This document shows positions 43,781-52,151 of a DNA stretch of 64,000 bases, piece after piece (the stretch's first letter is position 1; every line of letters begins with the position of its first letter). The position numbers were made by a program, and so were the translations under genes. Source of the DNA: Ignavibacteriales bacterium (lineage in GTDB: Bacteria; Bacteroidota; Ignavibacteria; UBA10030); NCBI GenBank assembly GCA_026390595.1, contig JAPLFQ010000022.1:1-64000 (forward strand), given 5' to 3'. Below the pieces are notes generated by a model. It was not told the origin of the DNA. It did no database searches and was given only the letters and a program-made list of their open reading frames with translations.

Positions 43781-43849
43781 CATGGAAACCGAAGGTGACC
43801 GTCACTTCCAGAGATTCTCGCTGAAGTGCCGGTCACCTTCCTGTCCATG
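43781..43849. repeat. long inverted repeat after the tricorn gene
   Basis: An 18-bp stem, GAAGGTGACCGTCACTTC at 43791-43808 against GAAGTGCC plus GGTCACCTTC at 43823-43840 (17 of 18 pair), with a 14-base loop, and outer CATGG/CCATG at 43781-43785 and 43845-43849. No T-run follows. Confidence 0.7.
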
Positions 43850-43982
43850 CGCCCCGCGTCACCGGGTTAAACCAACCTTTTCCCCGCGTTGTCTCACCTT
43901 CAGAAGACGTCAACCACCGCATCATTCACGGAAGACAGTTGAACGATGTCTGAGGTCCCCGGCCCCTTCTCCGGCAAGAACA

Positions 43983-44014
43983 AAAAACCCTCAAACAACT
44001 TGAGGGTTTCTTTA
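43983..44014. terminator. bidirectional terminator
   Basis: Stem AAACCCTCAA/TTGAGGGTTT, loop ACAAC, with an A-run on the left and TTTCTTTA on the right. It lies between the convergent tricorn and dCMP deaminase genes and can stop transcription from both sides. Confidence 0.85.
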
Positions 44015-44078
44015 TTGCATCGACGATGCCTGTCCATCATTCCATGGGATATCGAATTGATGTCACAGGGGACCACGC

Positions 44079-44528
44079 CTAGATGAGTTCGAGGTGATCC
44101 CCCTCGCCCATATAGATCAGAGTGATGCCCGCCTCTTTTGCATAGGCCGTAATCCGCTCATCGCGATAGAACTCCTTATAGTAGACCACTTTGATGCCGC
44201 AATTCGCAACCAGCTTGAAACACGCAAGACACGGTGAGGCGGTGACATAGATTTCGGAGTTGTCGATGGACACGCCATTCTTCGCAGCCTGAGCGACCGC
44301 GTTCGCCTCGGCATGCACCGTTCGCACGCAATGATCATTTTCCATGTCGTGGCCGGCTTCATCGCAATGCGCCGCTCCGCGAAGACTTCCGTTGTATCCC
44401 GTGGAAAGTATTGTTTTGTCCCGAACGATCACCGCGCCGATGTTTTTCCTGTCACAGGTGCTTCGCGTCGCGACCTGTTCGGCGATTTTCATGAAATACT
44501 CGTGCCATTCGAGCCTTTTTTCATCCAT
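44079..44528 (-). CDS. deoxycytidylate deaminase family (dCMP/ComEB-like)
   Basis: 149 residues from the ATG at 44526-44528 with AAGGAAA upstream; the open frame extends further but without a site. The zinc site is complete: HAEANA with its catalytic Glu and PCLACFKLVANCGI with two Cys ligands. The N-terminal RLEWHEYFMKIAEQVATRSTC and the AHCDEAGHDMENDHCVRT block match dCMP deaminases of the ComEB type, which convert dCMP to dUMP for thymidylate synthesis. A deaminase for another cytosine compound cannot be excluded. Cytoplasmic. Divergent from yebC. Confidence 0.92.
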   Translation of the reverse strand: MDEKRLEWHEYFMKIAEQVATRSTCDRKNIGAVIVRDKTILSTGYNGSLRGAAHCDEAGHDMENDHCVRTVHAEANAVAQAAKNGVSIDNSEIYVTASPCLACFKLVANCGIKVVYYKEFYRDERITAYAKEAGITLIYMGEGDHLELI

Positions 44529-44740
44529 GATGATTTCCTTCGAGAGGTGGGGGTCGACACAATGGGGGTTTTGCCTCGACCTGCGAATGATATTCAAAGA
44601 AAACCCTGAAAGCAAGCGCTCCACCCGTCCAAGTCAGAGGAAAAAGACCGCTCGATCCGTTGTTCCTTTTCAATTTTCAGACTCGTATCTTGTTCTCTAC
44701 GAAAGCTCTTCTCAACCAGCACCGAATTCCAGCGAGATTT

Positions 44741-45451
44741 ATGGGACGAATATTCGAAACACGCAAAGCGAAGATGTTCAAGAGATTTGCCCGCATGTCG
44801 AAGGCGTTCAACCGGATTGGGCGTGAAATCGAAATCGCAGTCAAGTCGGGGGTGACCGACCCGAAAATGAACCCGCGGCTGCGGATGGCCATTCAGAATG
44901 CCAAAAGCGTCAATATGCCGAAGGACCGCATCGAGTCGGCTATCAACCGCGCTGCATCAAAGGATACGGCAGGATACCAGGAAGTGCTGTATGAAGGGTA
45001 TGGACCGCATGGGATCGCGATCATGGTGGAGTGCGCCACGGACAATCCGACGCGCAGCGTCGCCAACATTCGCATGATCTTTTCCAGGAACAGCGGGTCC
45101 CTGGCATCGACCGGCTCGATCGCCTTCATGTTCGAACGGAAAGGACTTTTCAAGGTCGCGGCAGACAAAATTTCCAACGTAGATGAGTTCGAACTCGAAA
45201 TGATCGACCACGGGCTGGAAGAAATGGAACAACAGGATCAGGAGGTGTTCATCTATACATCCTTCCAGGACTTCGGCAAAATGCATAAAGCTCTGGAGGA
45301 GAAGGGGATCGAAGCGATCAATACGGAGCTTCAATACATCCCGACGACAACGAAAGAGCTCTCCGAAACCGAAGCGAAAGAAGTCCAGGACCTGATCGAC
45401 AAGCTGGAGGAAGACGACGACGTGCAGTCGGTGTTCCACTCGATGGCGTAA
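44741..45451 (+). CDS. yebC: YebC/PmpR family regulator (TACO1 family)
   Basis: 236 residues from the ATG at 44741 with a weak GCGAG site; an earlier in-frame start adds 27 residues that do not fit the family. The family pattern is complete: RIFETRKAKMFKRFARMSK, IEIAVKSGVTDPKMNPRLR, NMPKDRIESAINRA, EGYGPHGIAIMVECATDNPTRS and GSLASTGSIAFMF. YebC proteins are reported as DNA-binding regulators and more recently as factors that help ribosomes through proline-rich stretches. A long acidic C-terminus (VQDLIDKLEEDDDVQSVFHSMA) is normal for the family. Cytoplasmic. Confidence 0.95.
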   Translation: MGRIFETRKAKMFKRFARMSKAFNRIGREIEIAVKSGVTDPKMNPRLRMAIQNAKSVNMPKDRIESAINRAASKDTAGYQEVLYEGYGPHGIAIMVECATDNPTRSVANIRMIFSRNSGSLASTGSIAFMFERKGLFKVAADKISNVDEFELEMIDHGLEEMEQQDQEVFIYTSFQDFGKMHKALEEKGIEAINTELQYIPTTTKELSETEAKEVQDLIDKLEEDDDVQSVFHSMA

Positions 45452-45474
45452 ACGAGACAGCTTGACATTGTATC

Positions 45475-45560
45475 TTCTTGTTAACAAATCTGAAATTCGA
45501 ATACCGAAATCCTAGGCAAATACTGAGCACGAAATCCGAATTTCGAGTTAGCGCGTCCTT
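45475..45560. repeat. left AT-rich flank of the four-helix-bundle cassette
   Basis: Degenerate GAAATTCGAATACCGAAATCC and CGAAATCCGAATTTCGAG runs, which pair as inverted relatives with the TTCGAATTGGGATTTTGG and CGGATTTCGAG runs at 46098-46140. Such ATTTCGAA sequence is unlike the surrounding genes in base composition. Confidence 0.55.
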
Positions 45561-45681
45561 CACACCTCTTCACCAGAACCGTCTAAACTGCTGCAATAAT
45601 TCGATTGGCAATTCTCTCCCACTTCAGATAATGTCGGTAACTTGGTGTATATTCGATTGAAACTGATCTGATCGAATCGAA

Positions 45682-46044
45682 ATGACTCAAGTGCACGCAC
45701 CACCAAAGTACGATTTGGAAGAGCGAACTCTTCGCTTCGCGAAAGAGACAATCAAGTTTGTAGGTCTCCTGCCAAAAACCCTCCCCAATATTGAAGTTGC
45801 CAGACAACTTGTCAGGTCGGCTGGTTCAGTTGGAGCAAACTACATTGAAGCGAACGAGTCCTTGGGAAAGAAGGACTTTCTGATGAGAATTAAAATCTCA
45901 AGAAAAGAATCGAAGGAAAGTCGGTATTGGTTGGAGCTTGTGACGTGTGAGGCCACATCGGAACCAGCTCGAGAGCAGCTCATTCAGGAGTCAACGGAAT
46001 TGATGAAGATCTTTGGAGCAATATTGCGCAATTCAATGAGCTGA
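45682..46044 (+). CDS. four-helix-bundle protein, S23/IVP (Avd-like) family
   Basis: 120 residues of the TIGR02436 four-helix-bundle family: LEERTLRFAKETIKFVGLLPK, NIEVARQLVRSAGSVGANYIEA, KKDFLMRIKISRKESKESRYWLEL and a last helix QLIQESTELMKIFGAIL. Members are encoded in 23S rRNA intervening sequences and as the accessory Avd protein of diversity-generating retroelements; isolated copies are common in environmental genomes with unknown role. No reverse transcriptase or variable repeat is near, so this is not a retroelement as such. AT-rich, mutually related repeats flank the gene on both sides, so it looks like a small dispersed cassette. Confidence 0.85.
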   Translation: MTQVHAPPKYDLEERTLRFAKETIKFVGLLPKTLPNIEVARQLVRSAGSVGANYIEANESLGKKDFLMRIKISRKESKESRYWLELVTCEATSEPAREQLIQESTELMKIFGAILRNSMS

Positions 46045-46097
46045 AACGGTGGGAGCGAGGATGAATAGGAAGGAAGTTATCATCCCCCACGGTTTCG

Positions 46098-46225
46098 TAT
46101 TTTCGAATTGGGATTTTGGATTTGTCTCGGATTTCGAGATTCCTGCCGGCAGGCAGGATAATTTCGAATTTGTCGTGATCCCTTTGGATATTGGATTTCG
46201 AGCTTCGAATAATAGATGTCGCAGT
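46098..46225. repeat. right AT-rich flank of the four-helix-bundle cassette
   Basis: Runs of TTTTCGAATTGGGATTTTGG, CGGATTTCGAG, AATTTCGAATTTGTCGTGAT and GGATATTGGATTTCGAG, interrupted by a CCTGCCGGCAGGCAGG palindrome near 46142-46157. A related GAATATCCAATATCGAAC segment occurs at 51175-51210. Confidence 0.55.
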
Positions 46226-46242
46226 TTGGTTTGCGGCAAATG

Positions 46243-46280
46243 AAAACGCCAGGAATCCCTCCCTTGGACCCCTGGCGTTT
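46243..46280 (-). terminator. terminator of the kor operon
   Basis: Stem AAACGCCAGG/CCTGGCGTTT around a 16-base loop, followed on the minus strand by TTCATTT, 24 bases after the korC stop. The long loop makes it somewhat atypical. Confidence 0.65.
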
Positions 46281-46303
46281 CCTTGTACAGCCGACCTGCT
46301 TCT

Positions 46304-46873
46304 TTACGCGAGCGCTTTCTCTGTCTCGTTCTTCAGCACCTGCAATCCGTACTCGTACCCCTTTTCGAATGCTGCAAAGTTGAGTTCCTCCGTTCCCTTC
46401 GGCACTGAAACCTTCACTGCGCTCCGTGCCGCTTCGCGGCCTACGAAGTTCGTCACCGCCGTCGCGAACCCCAGCATCACGATGTTCAGCACAAGCCTCT
46501 TTCCAAGTTCCTCGGCGAAACGGGTTGCCGGAATGGAAAAGTGCTTGACGTCCGAGCGAAGGTTGTGCGTTACAACCAGATCCTCCTCCGTCAGAAGAAC
46601 ACCGCCGGGGGCAAGTTCGAGTGAAAACTTCGAATACGCTTCCTGCGACATCAGCACCATGACATTTGGCGCAATGATGTAGGGATACGTGATCTGTTCG
46701 TCCGAGACGATCAATTGAGCGCTGCAGGCGCTCCCGCGGGCCTCGGGCCCGAACGCCTGGATCATCGTAGCATATTTGTTGTCATAAATCGAGGCAGCGC
46801 GTCCAAGGATGTAGCCGCTGAGAATTACCCCTTGTCCGCCGAACCCGCCGATTTTGATTTCAGTCCTTGGCAT
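46304..46873 (-). CDS. korC: 2-oxoacid:ferredoxin oxidoreductase, gamma subunit
   Basis: 189 residues of the POR gamma family: EIKIGGFGGQGVILSGYILGR at the start (glycine-rich nucleotide loop), FGPEARGSACSAQLIVSDEQI, and a C-terminal helical end. The last gene of the four-gene kor operon; it overlaps korB by 14 bases. Together the subunits oxidise 2-oxoglutarate (or a similar 2-oxoacid) to the CoA ester with reduction of ferredoxin, or run in reverse for reductive carboxylation. Subunit order and the alpha sequence fit Kor better than Por or Vor, but substrate choice is inferred. Confidence 0.88.
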   Translation of the reverse strand: MPRTEIKIGGFGGQGVILSGYILGRAASIYDNKYATMIQAFGPEARGSACSAQLIVSDEQITYPYIIAPNVMVLMSQEAYSKFSLELAPGGVLLTEEDLVVTHNLRSDVKHFSIPATRFAEELGKRLVLNIVMLGFATAVTNFVGREAARSAVKVSVPKGTEELNFAAFEKGYEYGLQVLKNETEKALA

Positions 46874-47768
46874 GGAACACCTTCCTCATTTCTTCTGAAG
46901 GGACATAGCGTTCGCCATACTTTTTCTGATAGTGTGCGTTCATCGCTTCAAGGTAGGTCGGACGTTCTTTGTCAACAAATTTGCCGACGGTGATTTTCCC
47001 CTGGAAATCGAGCGCAACGCTCTTTGTGTCAGCGCCATTCTTGATTTCGCTGTTATCTCGATAGAATTCCATTTGATCCAGACCGTCACCAAGCTTGTTC
47101 CGCCGGCTATACAGCGTTGGGCAGGGGGCGAGGATCTCGACAAACGAAAACCCCTTCTTGGCAAGAGCTTCTTTGATGGACTTCGTCAGGTGACGCACGT
47201 GGTGAGCTGTCCACCGTGCCACGTACACCGCACCGCACGACTCGGCAAGGAACGGGAGATTGAATGTTTCCTCAAAGTTTCCGTGCGGCGTGGTTGATGC
47301 CGTTGCACCCACGGGAGTCGTAGGAGCCGCCTGTCCGCCGGTCATTCCATAGATCATGTTGTTGATCAGAATCACGGTGAGATCCATGTTGCGCCGCGCC
47401 GCGTGGATAAAGTGATTGCCGCCGATGGCCGTCAGGTCCCCGTCGCCGCTATAGACAACGACTTTCATCTCCGGATTGGCGAGTTTGAGGCCGGTGGCAA
47501 AGGGAATTGCCCGGCCGTGCGTGGTGTGGAACGAATCCAAATTCATATATCCTGCGACACGTCCCGTGCAGCCGATCCCGGACACGACAGCCACCTTGTC
47601 GAGATCCAATCCGCTGGTCTGCAGCGCGCGGACAAAACAGTTGACCGTTGTACCAATTCCACAGCCCGGACACCAGATGTGCGGCATCCGGTCCATGCGC
47701 AGATAATCCTCGATCGGGTTCGACGGGATGGTAGCTTCGATTTCGTAAAGTTCTTCCGGCATGTTCAC
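46860..47768 (-). CDS. korB: 2-oxoacid:ferredoxin oxidoreductase, beta (TPP-binding) subunit
   Basis: 302 residues. Cluster-binding opening WCPGCGIGT, then the thiamine diphosphate motif GDGDLTAIGGNHFIHAARRN ending in VILINNMIYGMTGGQ, and a third Cys (SGIGCTGRV). This subunit carries TPP and one 4Fe-4S cluster for decarboxylation and electron transfer. It overlaps korA by 4 bases (ATGA type) and korC by 14 bases, so translation of the operon is tightly coupled. Cytoplasmic. Confidence 0.92.
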   Translation of the reverse strand: MNMPEELYEIEATIPSNPIEDYLRMDRMPHIWCPGCGIGTTVNCFVRALQTSGLDLDKVAVVSGIGCTGRVAGYMNLDSFHTTHGRAIPFATGLKLANPEMKVVVYSGDGDLTAIGGNHFIHAARRNMDLTVILINNMIYGMTGGQAAPTTPVGATASTTPHGNFEETFNLPFLAESCGAVYVARWTAHHVRHLTKSIKEALAKKGFSFVEILAPCPTLYSRRNKLGDGLDQMEFYRDNSEIKNGADTKSVALDFQGKITVGKFVDKERPTYLEAMNAHYQKKYGERYVPSEEMRKVFHAKD

Positions 47769-48928
47769 TTCCCTCGCAATGATTTCTCAATCGCCGCAAA
47801 AATCTCTTTTGGCTGGTGGACAGTTCCACCTGCGTGCGGCACGGACACAACACTGCACTTCCCCGCCGCGCACCGCTCAACTTCAAACACCATCTGACCC
47901 ATGTTCAGTTCAGGCACGACGATCGATTTTACGCGTCCCGCCAGTTCCCTGATTCGCTTCTCCGGAAACGGCCACGCGACGATGAGTCGCAAATGACCGA
48001 CCTTCAATCCTTTGGCCCTCGCCTGCTCGATTGCCGGAATTGCAGTACGCGAAGTAATCCCGTACGTCACCACGACAACATCTGCCCCCTCAACGTTTTC
48101 CTCTTTGTACATGATGATGTCATCCGCGTGGAGCCGTATCTTGTCCATCAACCGCTGGACCAGTTTTCCCTGGGCGCTGACGGACATGTCGGGATATCCT
48201 TTTTCGTCGTGCGTCAAACCCGTCACGTGAATGCGGTACCCGTCTCCGGCCTTGACCATCATCGGCACGAGGTCTCTTCCGGCGTCGAACGCACGGTAGT
48301 TTTCCTTCGGACCTTCATACACTTTTCTGTCGACCACTTCGATTTTGTCCGCCGCCGGGATGACGACGCGTTCGATCATATGACCGACGCACTCATCCAT
48401 CATCATCATCACCGGAACGCGATAGCGTTCGGAGAGATTGAAGGCATGGATCGTGAGGTCGAAACACTCCTGGGGCGAATTGGGGCACAGAGCAATAATC
48501 TGGTAATCGCCATGCGACCCCCAGCGAGCCTGCATCATGTCGCCTTGCGCCGGCATGGTCGGCAATCCGGTGGACGGACCGGCGCGCTGCACGTCGACAA
48601 ACACGCACGGTGTCTCGGTCATCGCCGCGAGGCCGATATGCTCCATCATCAGAGAGAACCCGGGTCCGGAGGTCACGGTCATCACTTTCTTTCCTCCCCA
48701 CGCCGCACCCTGGATTGCAATGGAGGAAGCTATTTCGTCTTCCATCTGGATGAACACTCCGCCGACAAACGGGAACCGGTCTGCAATACGCTCGACGACT
48801 TCCGTTGACGGGGTGATGGGATAGCCGGCAACAAACCTGCATCCGGCCGCGATCGCTCCTTCGCTGCACGCGTGGTCGCCATCGATAAAATGGGCTCCGG
48901 TAAGAACTCCAATTGGATCAGCGTGCAC
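47765..48928 (-). CDS. korA: 2-oxoacid:ferredoxin oxidoreductase, alpha subunit
   Basis: 387 residues with the alpha-subunit pattern: FIDGDHACSEGAIAAGCRF, AGYPITPSTEVVERIA (the YPITPS motif that shapes the substrate pocket), QMEDEIASSIAIQGAAWGGKK, TSGPGFSLMMEHIGLA and VDVQRAGPSTGLPTMPAQGD. It forms the catalytic dimer with KorB. The gene begins 2 bp after the ferredoxin-like korD stop. The YPITPSTEV wording is usual for 2-oxoglutarate enzymes. Long open frames on the opposite strand over this gene are shadows. Confidence 0.92.
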   Translation of the reverse strand: MHADPIGVLTGAHFIDGDHACSEGAIAAGCRFVAGYPITPSTEVVERIADRFPFVGGVFIQMEDEIASSIAIQGAAWGGKKVMTVTSGPGFSLMMEHIGLAAMTETPCVFVDVQRAGPSTGLPTMPAQGDMMQARWGSHGDYQIIALCPNSPQECFDLTIHAFNLSERYRVPVMMMMDECVGHMIERVVIPAADKIEVVDRKVYEGPKENYRAFDAGRDLVPMMVKAGDGYRIHVTGLTHDEKGYPDMSVSAQGKLVQRLMDKIRLHADDIIMYKEENVEGADVVVVTYGITSRTAIPAIEQARAKGLKVGHLRLIVAWPFPEKRIRELAGRVKSIVVPELNMGQMVFEVERCAAGKCSVVSVPHAGGTVHQPKEIFAAIEKSLRGK

Positions 48929-48930
48929 GG

Positions 48931-49191
48931 TTAAGCCTCCTTCGTCTTTTTCTTGATGATATAGCCGTAGATCGCAAAGTCAGGGCACACCATTCCGCAA
49001 ATATCGCATCCGGTGCACTGATCCTTCTTCACCAGAACCGGTACGTGATATCCTTTGGAATTGTACTCGGTGGAGAGCTCAAGCACTTCAGGGGGGCAAA
49101 ACTCTACACAAAATCCGCAGCCTTTGCAGCGTTCGGCAGCGATGACTACACTTCCCTTTGCCTTTTTCGTCGGTTCCGCCACTTGGGCCAT
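48931..49191 (-). CDS. korD: 2-oxoacid:ferredoxin oxidoreductase, delta (2x[4Fe-4S]) subunit
   Basis: 86 residues from the ATG at 49189-49191 behind GAGAGGGA; an earlier in-frame start adds 15 residues without a site. Two full cluster motifs, CKGCGFCVEFCPP and CTGCDICGMVCPD, make it the electron-transfer subunit or bound ferredoxin. It is the first gene of korDABC. A short lysine-rich tail (IIKKKTKEA) ends the protein. Confidence 0.92.
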   Translation of the reverse strand: MAQVAEPTKKAKGSVVIAAERCKGCGFCVEFCPPEVLELSTEYNSKGYHVPVLVKKDQCTGCDICGMVCPDFAIYGYIIKKKTKEA

Positions 49192-49402
49192 ATCGGGTAT
49201 CCCTCTCAGTGATAAGAATCTTGTCAAATGGCACAAATTGTATGCCGACCAAAATTGGCTGTTTTTGGCCGTTAAGGCGGTGAGACATAAGAAGAGGGGA
49301 CAGGAATTCTTATTTGTGGTAAGTCAATCCTGTTTGTCGGGGAAAATTGAGGGAATTTGGAACGGTGTTCAGCAATTAATCGCCTAGCCAGACTGAAGGA
49401 AA

Positions 49403-49464
49403 TTTTACCACGAAGACACAAAGAACAGCCTTCTTCTATGACTTCGTGCCTTTGTGGTTGAAAA
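49403..49464. repeat. ACCAC-type inverted repeat, copy 2
   Basis: Ends TTTTACCACGAAGACACAA and GTGCCTTTGTGGTTGAAAA in inverted orientation, without the hairpins carried by the copy at 26304-26414. It lies between the C69 peptidase stop and korD. Confidence 0.6.
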
Positions 49465-49482
49465 CCCTTTGCATGAGGATTG

Positions 49483-51063
49483 TCAGAATTTGTAGGTGTA
49501 CTTCGTCCAGAGTTCATCTCCCAGCTGCCAGTACCTTTCAACTGCGTCGTTGGCAAGCTTGTGACTGTACTCCGTCAACTGTCGTTTTGCTTTCGCGGGA
49601 TCTTTCTTCCAGAGTTCCAGCACCTTCTTCTCAAACTCCGGCTGGTTGTCGAATGCCTTCTTCTCAATCTCCTGCCACACCAGTTCGACATCTTTCTGCA
49701 TCTCCTGGAAGCGGAGGTAGCAAAGCTGACCCACAGATCTGTACGCCCACCAGGCACAATCTCTTCTGAACTTCTGGCGGCCATCGATCATATAGCTCTG
49801 AGGCATGCTCTCAATGCCGGAATAGAATGGGGTGTGAGGTGTTGTGGCAGGATTGTCGTATCCTAACCACACAACTCCGCCGATCGCATCTGGCAGCCAC
49901 GCTCTCGATTGCGTCACATGAACATACGTTGCCCTCGCACACGCGATGGTCCTTTCGCCTTTCACTCTGAAGAGCTCTTTGTAGTCGTTGCTCATGAACG
50001 GATTCGCGACAGGGCTCTTGACAGCCTTCCCGTCCTTGTCCTTCACGTAGATACCATTGGTCATGTCAAATTCTGTTCCCTGGTAGTAGTCACGAAATAT
50101 TTCCAGAACATCCTTCACCGAGAGCTTCTTCTCTGCTTTGACTGAGAGCGGATAGTTTTCTGCGTTCGGATCCAGCTTGAGAGACGGAGCTGCCTGGCTG
50201 AGAACACGCCACTCCCTTCTGCGGCTATATAAACCATTTCTGTCTGCATATGCATTACAGAACACGAACGGCTTTCCGCTTTCCGGTTTCCACCATCCAT
50301 GTTCTTGTGCGAGCGAGAACACGTTGTCCGAAGCCAGGACATTGGCCGTATCGTTCACATCGATTTGTTGTATCCTGCTCGCATTTGCCGATACACCGAC
50401 GTGATCATCGGGTATCCGCACCGCTGCCCAGACGGCCCCCTTCTTTCCTTTCCCCGGACCCATTATTTCGAAGTGCCATGCTTCTTTCGTGTCCGCGAAT
50501 GTGAAACACTCCCCATAGTCATTGTACCCGTAGGCCTTCGTAAGTTGATCAATGACACGAATTGCCTCCCTGGCGGTGCCGGCTCGTTCGAGGGCCAGCC
50601 GGTAGAGCTCGGGACAATCGAGTATTCCTTCGTCGCTCTTGAGTTCCGATTTCCCCCCGAATGTCGTCTCGCCGATCGCGAGCTGCTTCTCATTCATGAC
50701 AGGATAGGCGGAATTGATGTAGGCGTACGTTTCCGGTATCTGCGGAATCTGACCCACTGAGATAGCGTCCGGATCACCCGGTCCCTTTGTCTCTTTTGAG
50801 CCCATATAGACCAGCGCCATATCGCCCTGCTTGTGCTTCATTCGCGGGACAACATTGATCCATGTTCTGTCTGTCTTGGAATCGCAGGAATGAGATGTCA
50901 TCGTTGAACCATCGGACGACGCGGCTTTCCCCACGATGACGCTTGTGCAGGCGTCAAGATCGGGTCCGGCATCACGCCTCTCAGGTGCGTTCGCTGGCCT
51001 CGCGGAGAGAATTGAAAGGATGAGGATGAAGAATGGGATCATTACACGGTGCAGGTGGTTCAT
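49483..51063 (-). CDS. C69-family dipeptidase, exported
   Basis: 526 residues from the ATG at 51061-51063 with AAGGCGG upstream. A signal peptide (about 9-26, FFILILSILSARPANA) is followed by the N-terminal-nucleophile domain: catalytic Cys in DACTSVIVGKAASSDGS, and the downstream GECFTFADTKEAWHFEIMG and FSLAQEHGWW segments that match C69 dipeptidase A-type enzymes. In this family the Cys is usually exposed by removal of a propeptide; here about 35 residues precede it, so processing between the signal peptide and the Cys is expected. It should cleave dipeptides in the periplasm. Single-gene unit. Confidence 0.9.
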   Translation of the reverse strand: MNHLHRVMIPFFILILSILSARPANAPERRDAGPDLDACTSVIVGKAASSDGSTMTSHSCDSKTDRTWINVVPRMKHKQGDMALVYMGSKETKGPGDPDAISVGQIPQIPETYAYINSAYPVMNEKQLAIGETTFGGKSELKSDEGILDCPELYRLALERAGTAREAIRVIDQLTKAYGYNDYGECFTFADTKEAWHFEIMGPGKGKKGAVWAAVRIPDDHVGVSANASRIQQIDVNDTANVLASDNVFSLAQEHGWWKPESGKPFVFCNAYADRNGLYSRRREWRVLSQAAPSLKLDPNAENYPLSVKAEKKLSVKDVLEIFRDYYQGTEFDMTNGIYVKDKDGKAVKSPVANPFMSNDYKELFRVKGERTIACARATYVHVTQSRAWLPDAIGGVVWLGYDNPATTPHTPFYSGIESMPQSYMIDGRQKFRRDCAWWAYRSVGQLCYLRFQEMQKDVELVWQEIEKKAFDNQPEFEKKVLELWKKDPAKAKRQLTEYSHKLANDAVERYWQLGDELWTKYTYKF

Positions 51064-51223
51064 TTGTTTCCGCCTTCTGGATTGGTGCTCTGTTCTCACG
51101 TTTTCCGGGCTTCACAATTCGTTATTTCTGGTTCGATAATCACTATCCATACGAAAGAGACGGAGGTTCCGGAGAATATCCAATATCGAACAAATGAATT
51201 TCGAATCATGAAGTTTGGTTCTG

Positions 51224-51904
51224 CTAGTACCCCAGCTCTTCCCCCACGAACACAACCGCCAGCCGATCCTTGACCCGATTGGACTCGATGATTGTGATCT
51301 GGCTGCACACGCGTGCTGGCGCAAGACAGTTCGCGTCATCACAGAACCCGGTGCGGGCGCATGGCGTGTCGAGGCCGAGTCGTATGCAATTCAGAGGTGC
51401 TGCAATCTCTCGTATGCGTGTGATGCCGTCTTCCACGCTTTGGACGATCTTGTTCACTCCCACCATGATGATGACCTTTTTGGGACCGAAGATCAATCCC
51501 GCAACGCGATTCCCACGACCGTCTTCGTTCACAAGCTTTCCGTCGGACGTCACCGCGTTGCAGCTCATGAGCTGGATATCGGCTGTCATTCCACGAGCCA
51601 TCACCGCTTCAACTTCCTCGCTCGAGATGCCTGGACGATAGCGGTCGAGAAGATCGATCTTTTTGTTTCGCAACTCGTCGAGAAGGCCCGACTGCATGAT
51701 TGTGACCGATCCTCCCAGTGAAACGGAGGCACCTTCCGGTATCATCCGACAAATCTCGGCGACTGCCTCTTTCGTTGTATGGCAGTAAATCCCGTTGATA
51801 TTTCTTTTCTTCAGCTTCTCAATGACAGACTCGGCTTTCTTCCTGAAGATGATTTCCCGCGGTTTTGTTACGATGTCGTCCATGTTCATCATGACGGTTG
51901 CCAT
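51224..51904 (-). CDS. LUD-domain protein (DUF162/DUF1121 type)
   Basis: 226 residues of the LUD family related to LutC: KKRNINGIYCHTTKEAVAEI, GASVSLGGSVTIMQSGLLDEL, TADIQLMSCNAVTSDGKLVNEDGRGNRV, GPKKVIIMVGVNKIV and a final TPCARTGFCDDANC segment with Cys residues. LutC-type proteins take part in lactate oxidation with LutA/LutB, but no lutA or lutB lies nearby, so a stand-alone role is more likely; stand-alone LUD proteins are poorly understood. The opening MATVMMNMDDIVTK leaves a choice of start. Confidence 0.85.
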   Translation of the reverse strand: MATVMMNMDDIVTKPREIIFRKKAESVIEKLKKRNINGIYCHTTKEAVAEICRMIPEGASVSLGGSVTIMQSGLLDELRNKKIDLLDRYRPGISSEEVEAVMARGMTADIQLMSCNAVTSDGKLVNEDGRGNRVAGLIFGPKKVIIMVGVNKIVQSVEDGITRIREIAAPLNCIRLGLDTPCARTGFCDDANCLAPARVCSQITIIESNRVKDRLAVVFVGEELGY

Positions 51905-52066
51905 ACAACCTCCTTTGGTCTCTGAACAGATCTCCCGGCCCGGAGAATGTAAGATCTTTTTCTTGAAACGTCATCAGATTGATTTCGTGCTCGGAAGACG
52001 ATAGTCGGCTTGTTTATCAGATTTGGGAATCGATAGAACATAACGAGGTAAGAAGGAAGAAGCAGT

Positions 52067-52143
52067 TCTTCGACAGATGATCTGTCGAAGAGGATTCGTG
52101 TCTCACAGCTGACCTGTCGGACAGGATGACATCCTGTCCGACA
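52067..52143. repeat. two triloop hairpins behind slyD
   Basis: 52067-52091: stem TCTTCGACAGA/TCTGTCGAAGA with loop TGA. 52115-52143: stem TGTCGGACAGGAT/ATCCTGTCCGACA with loop GAC. They begin 9 bases after the slyD stop (minus strand) and have no T-run. Confidence 0.8.
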
Positions 52144-52151
52144 AGTATTTT

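Noticed and set aside
45682-46044. Four-helix-bundle gene as part of a diversity-generating retroelement
   Set aside because: No reverse transcriptase, template repeat or variable repeat was found nearby.
47816-48808. 330-codon open frame on the plus strand
   Set aside because: It lies wholly over korA, which has full family motifs; its own translation (histidine- and arginine-rich) shows no domain.
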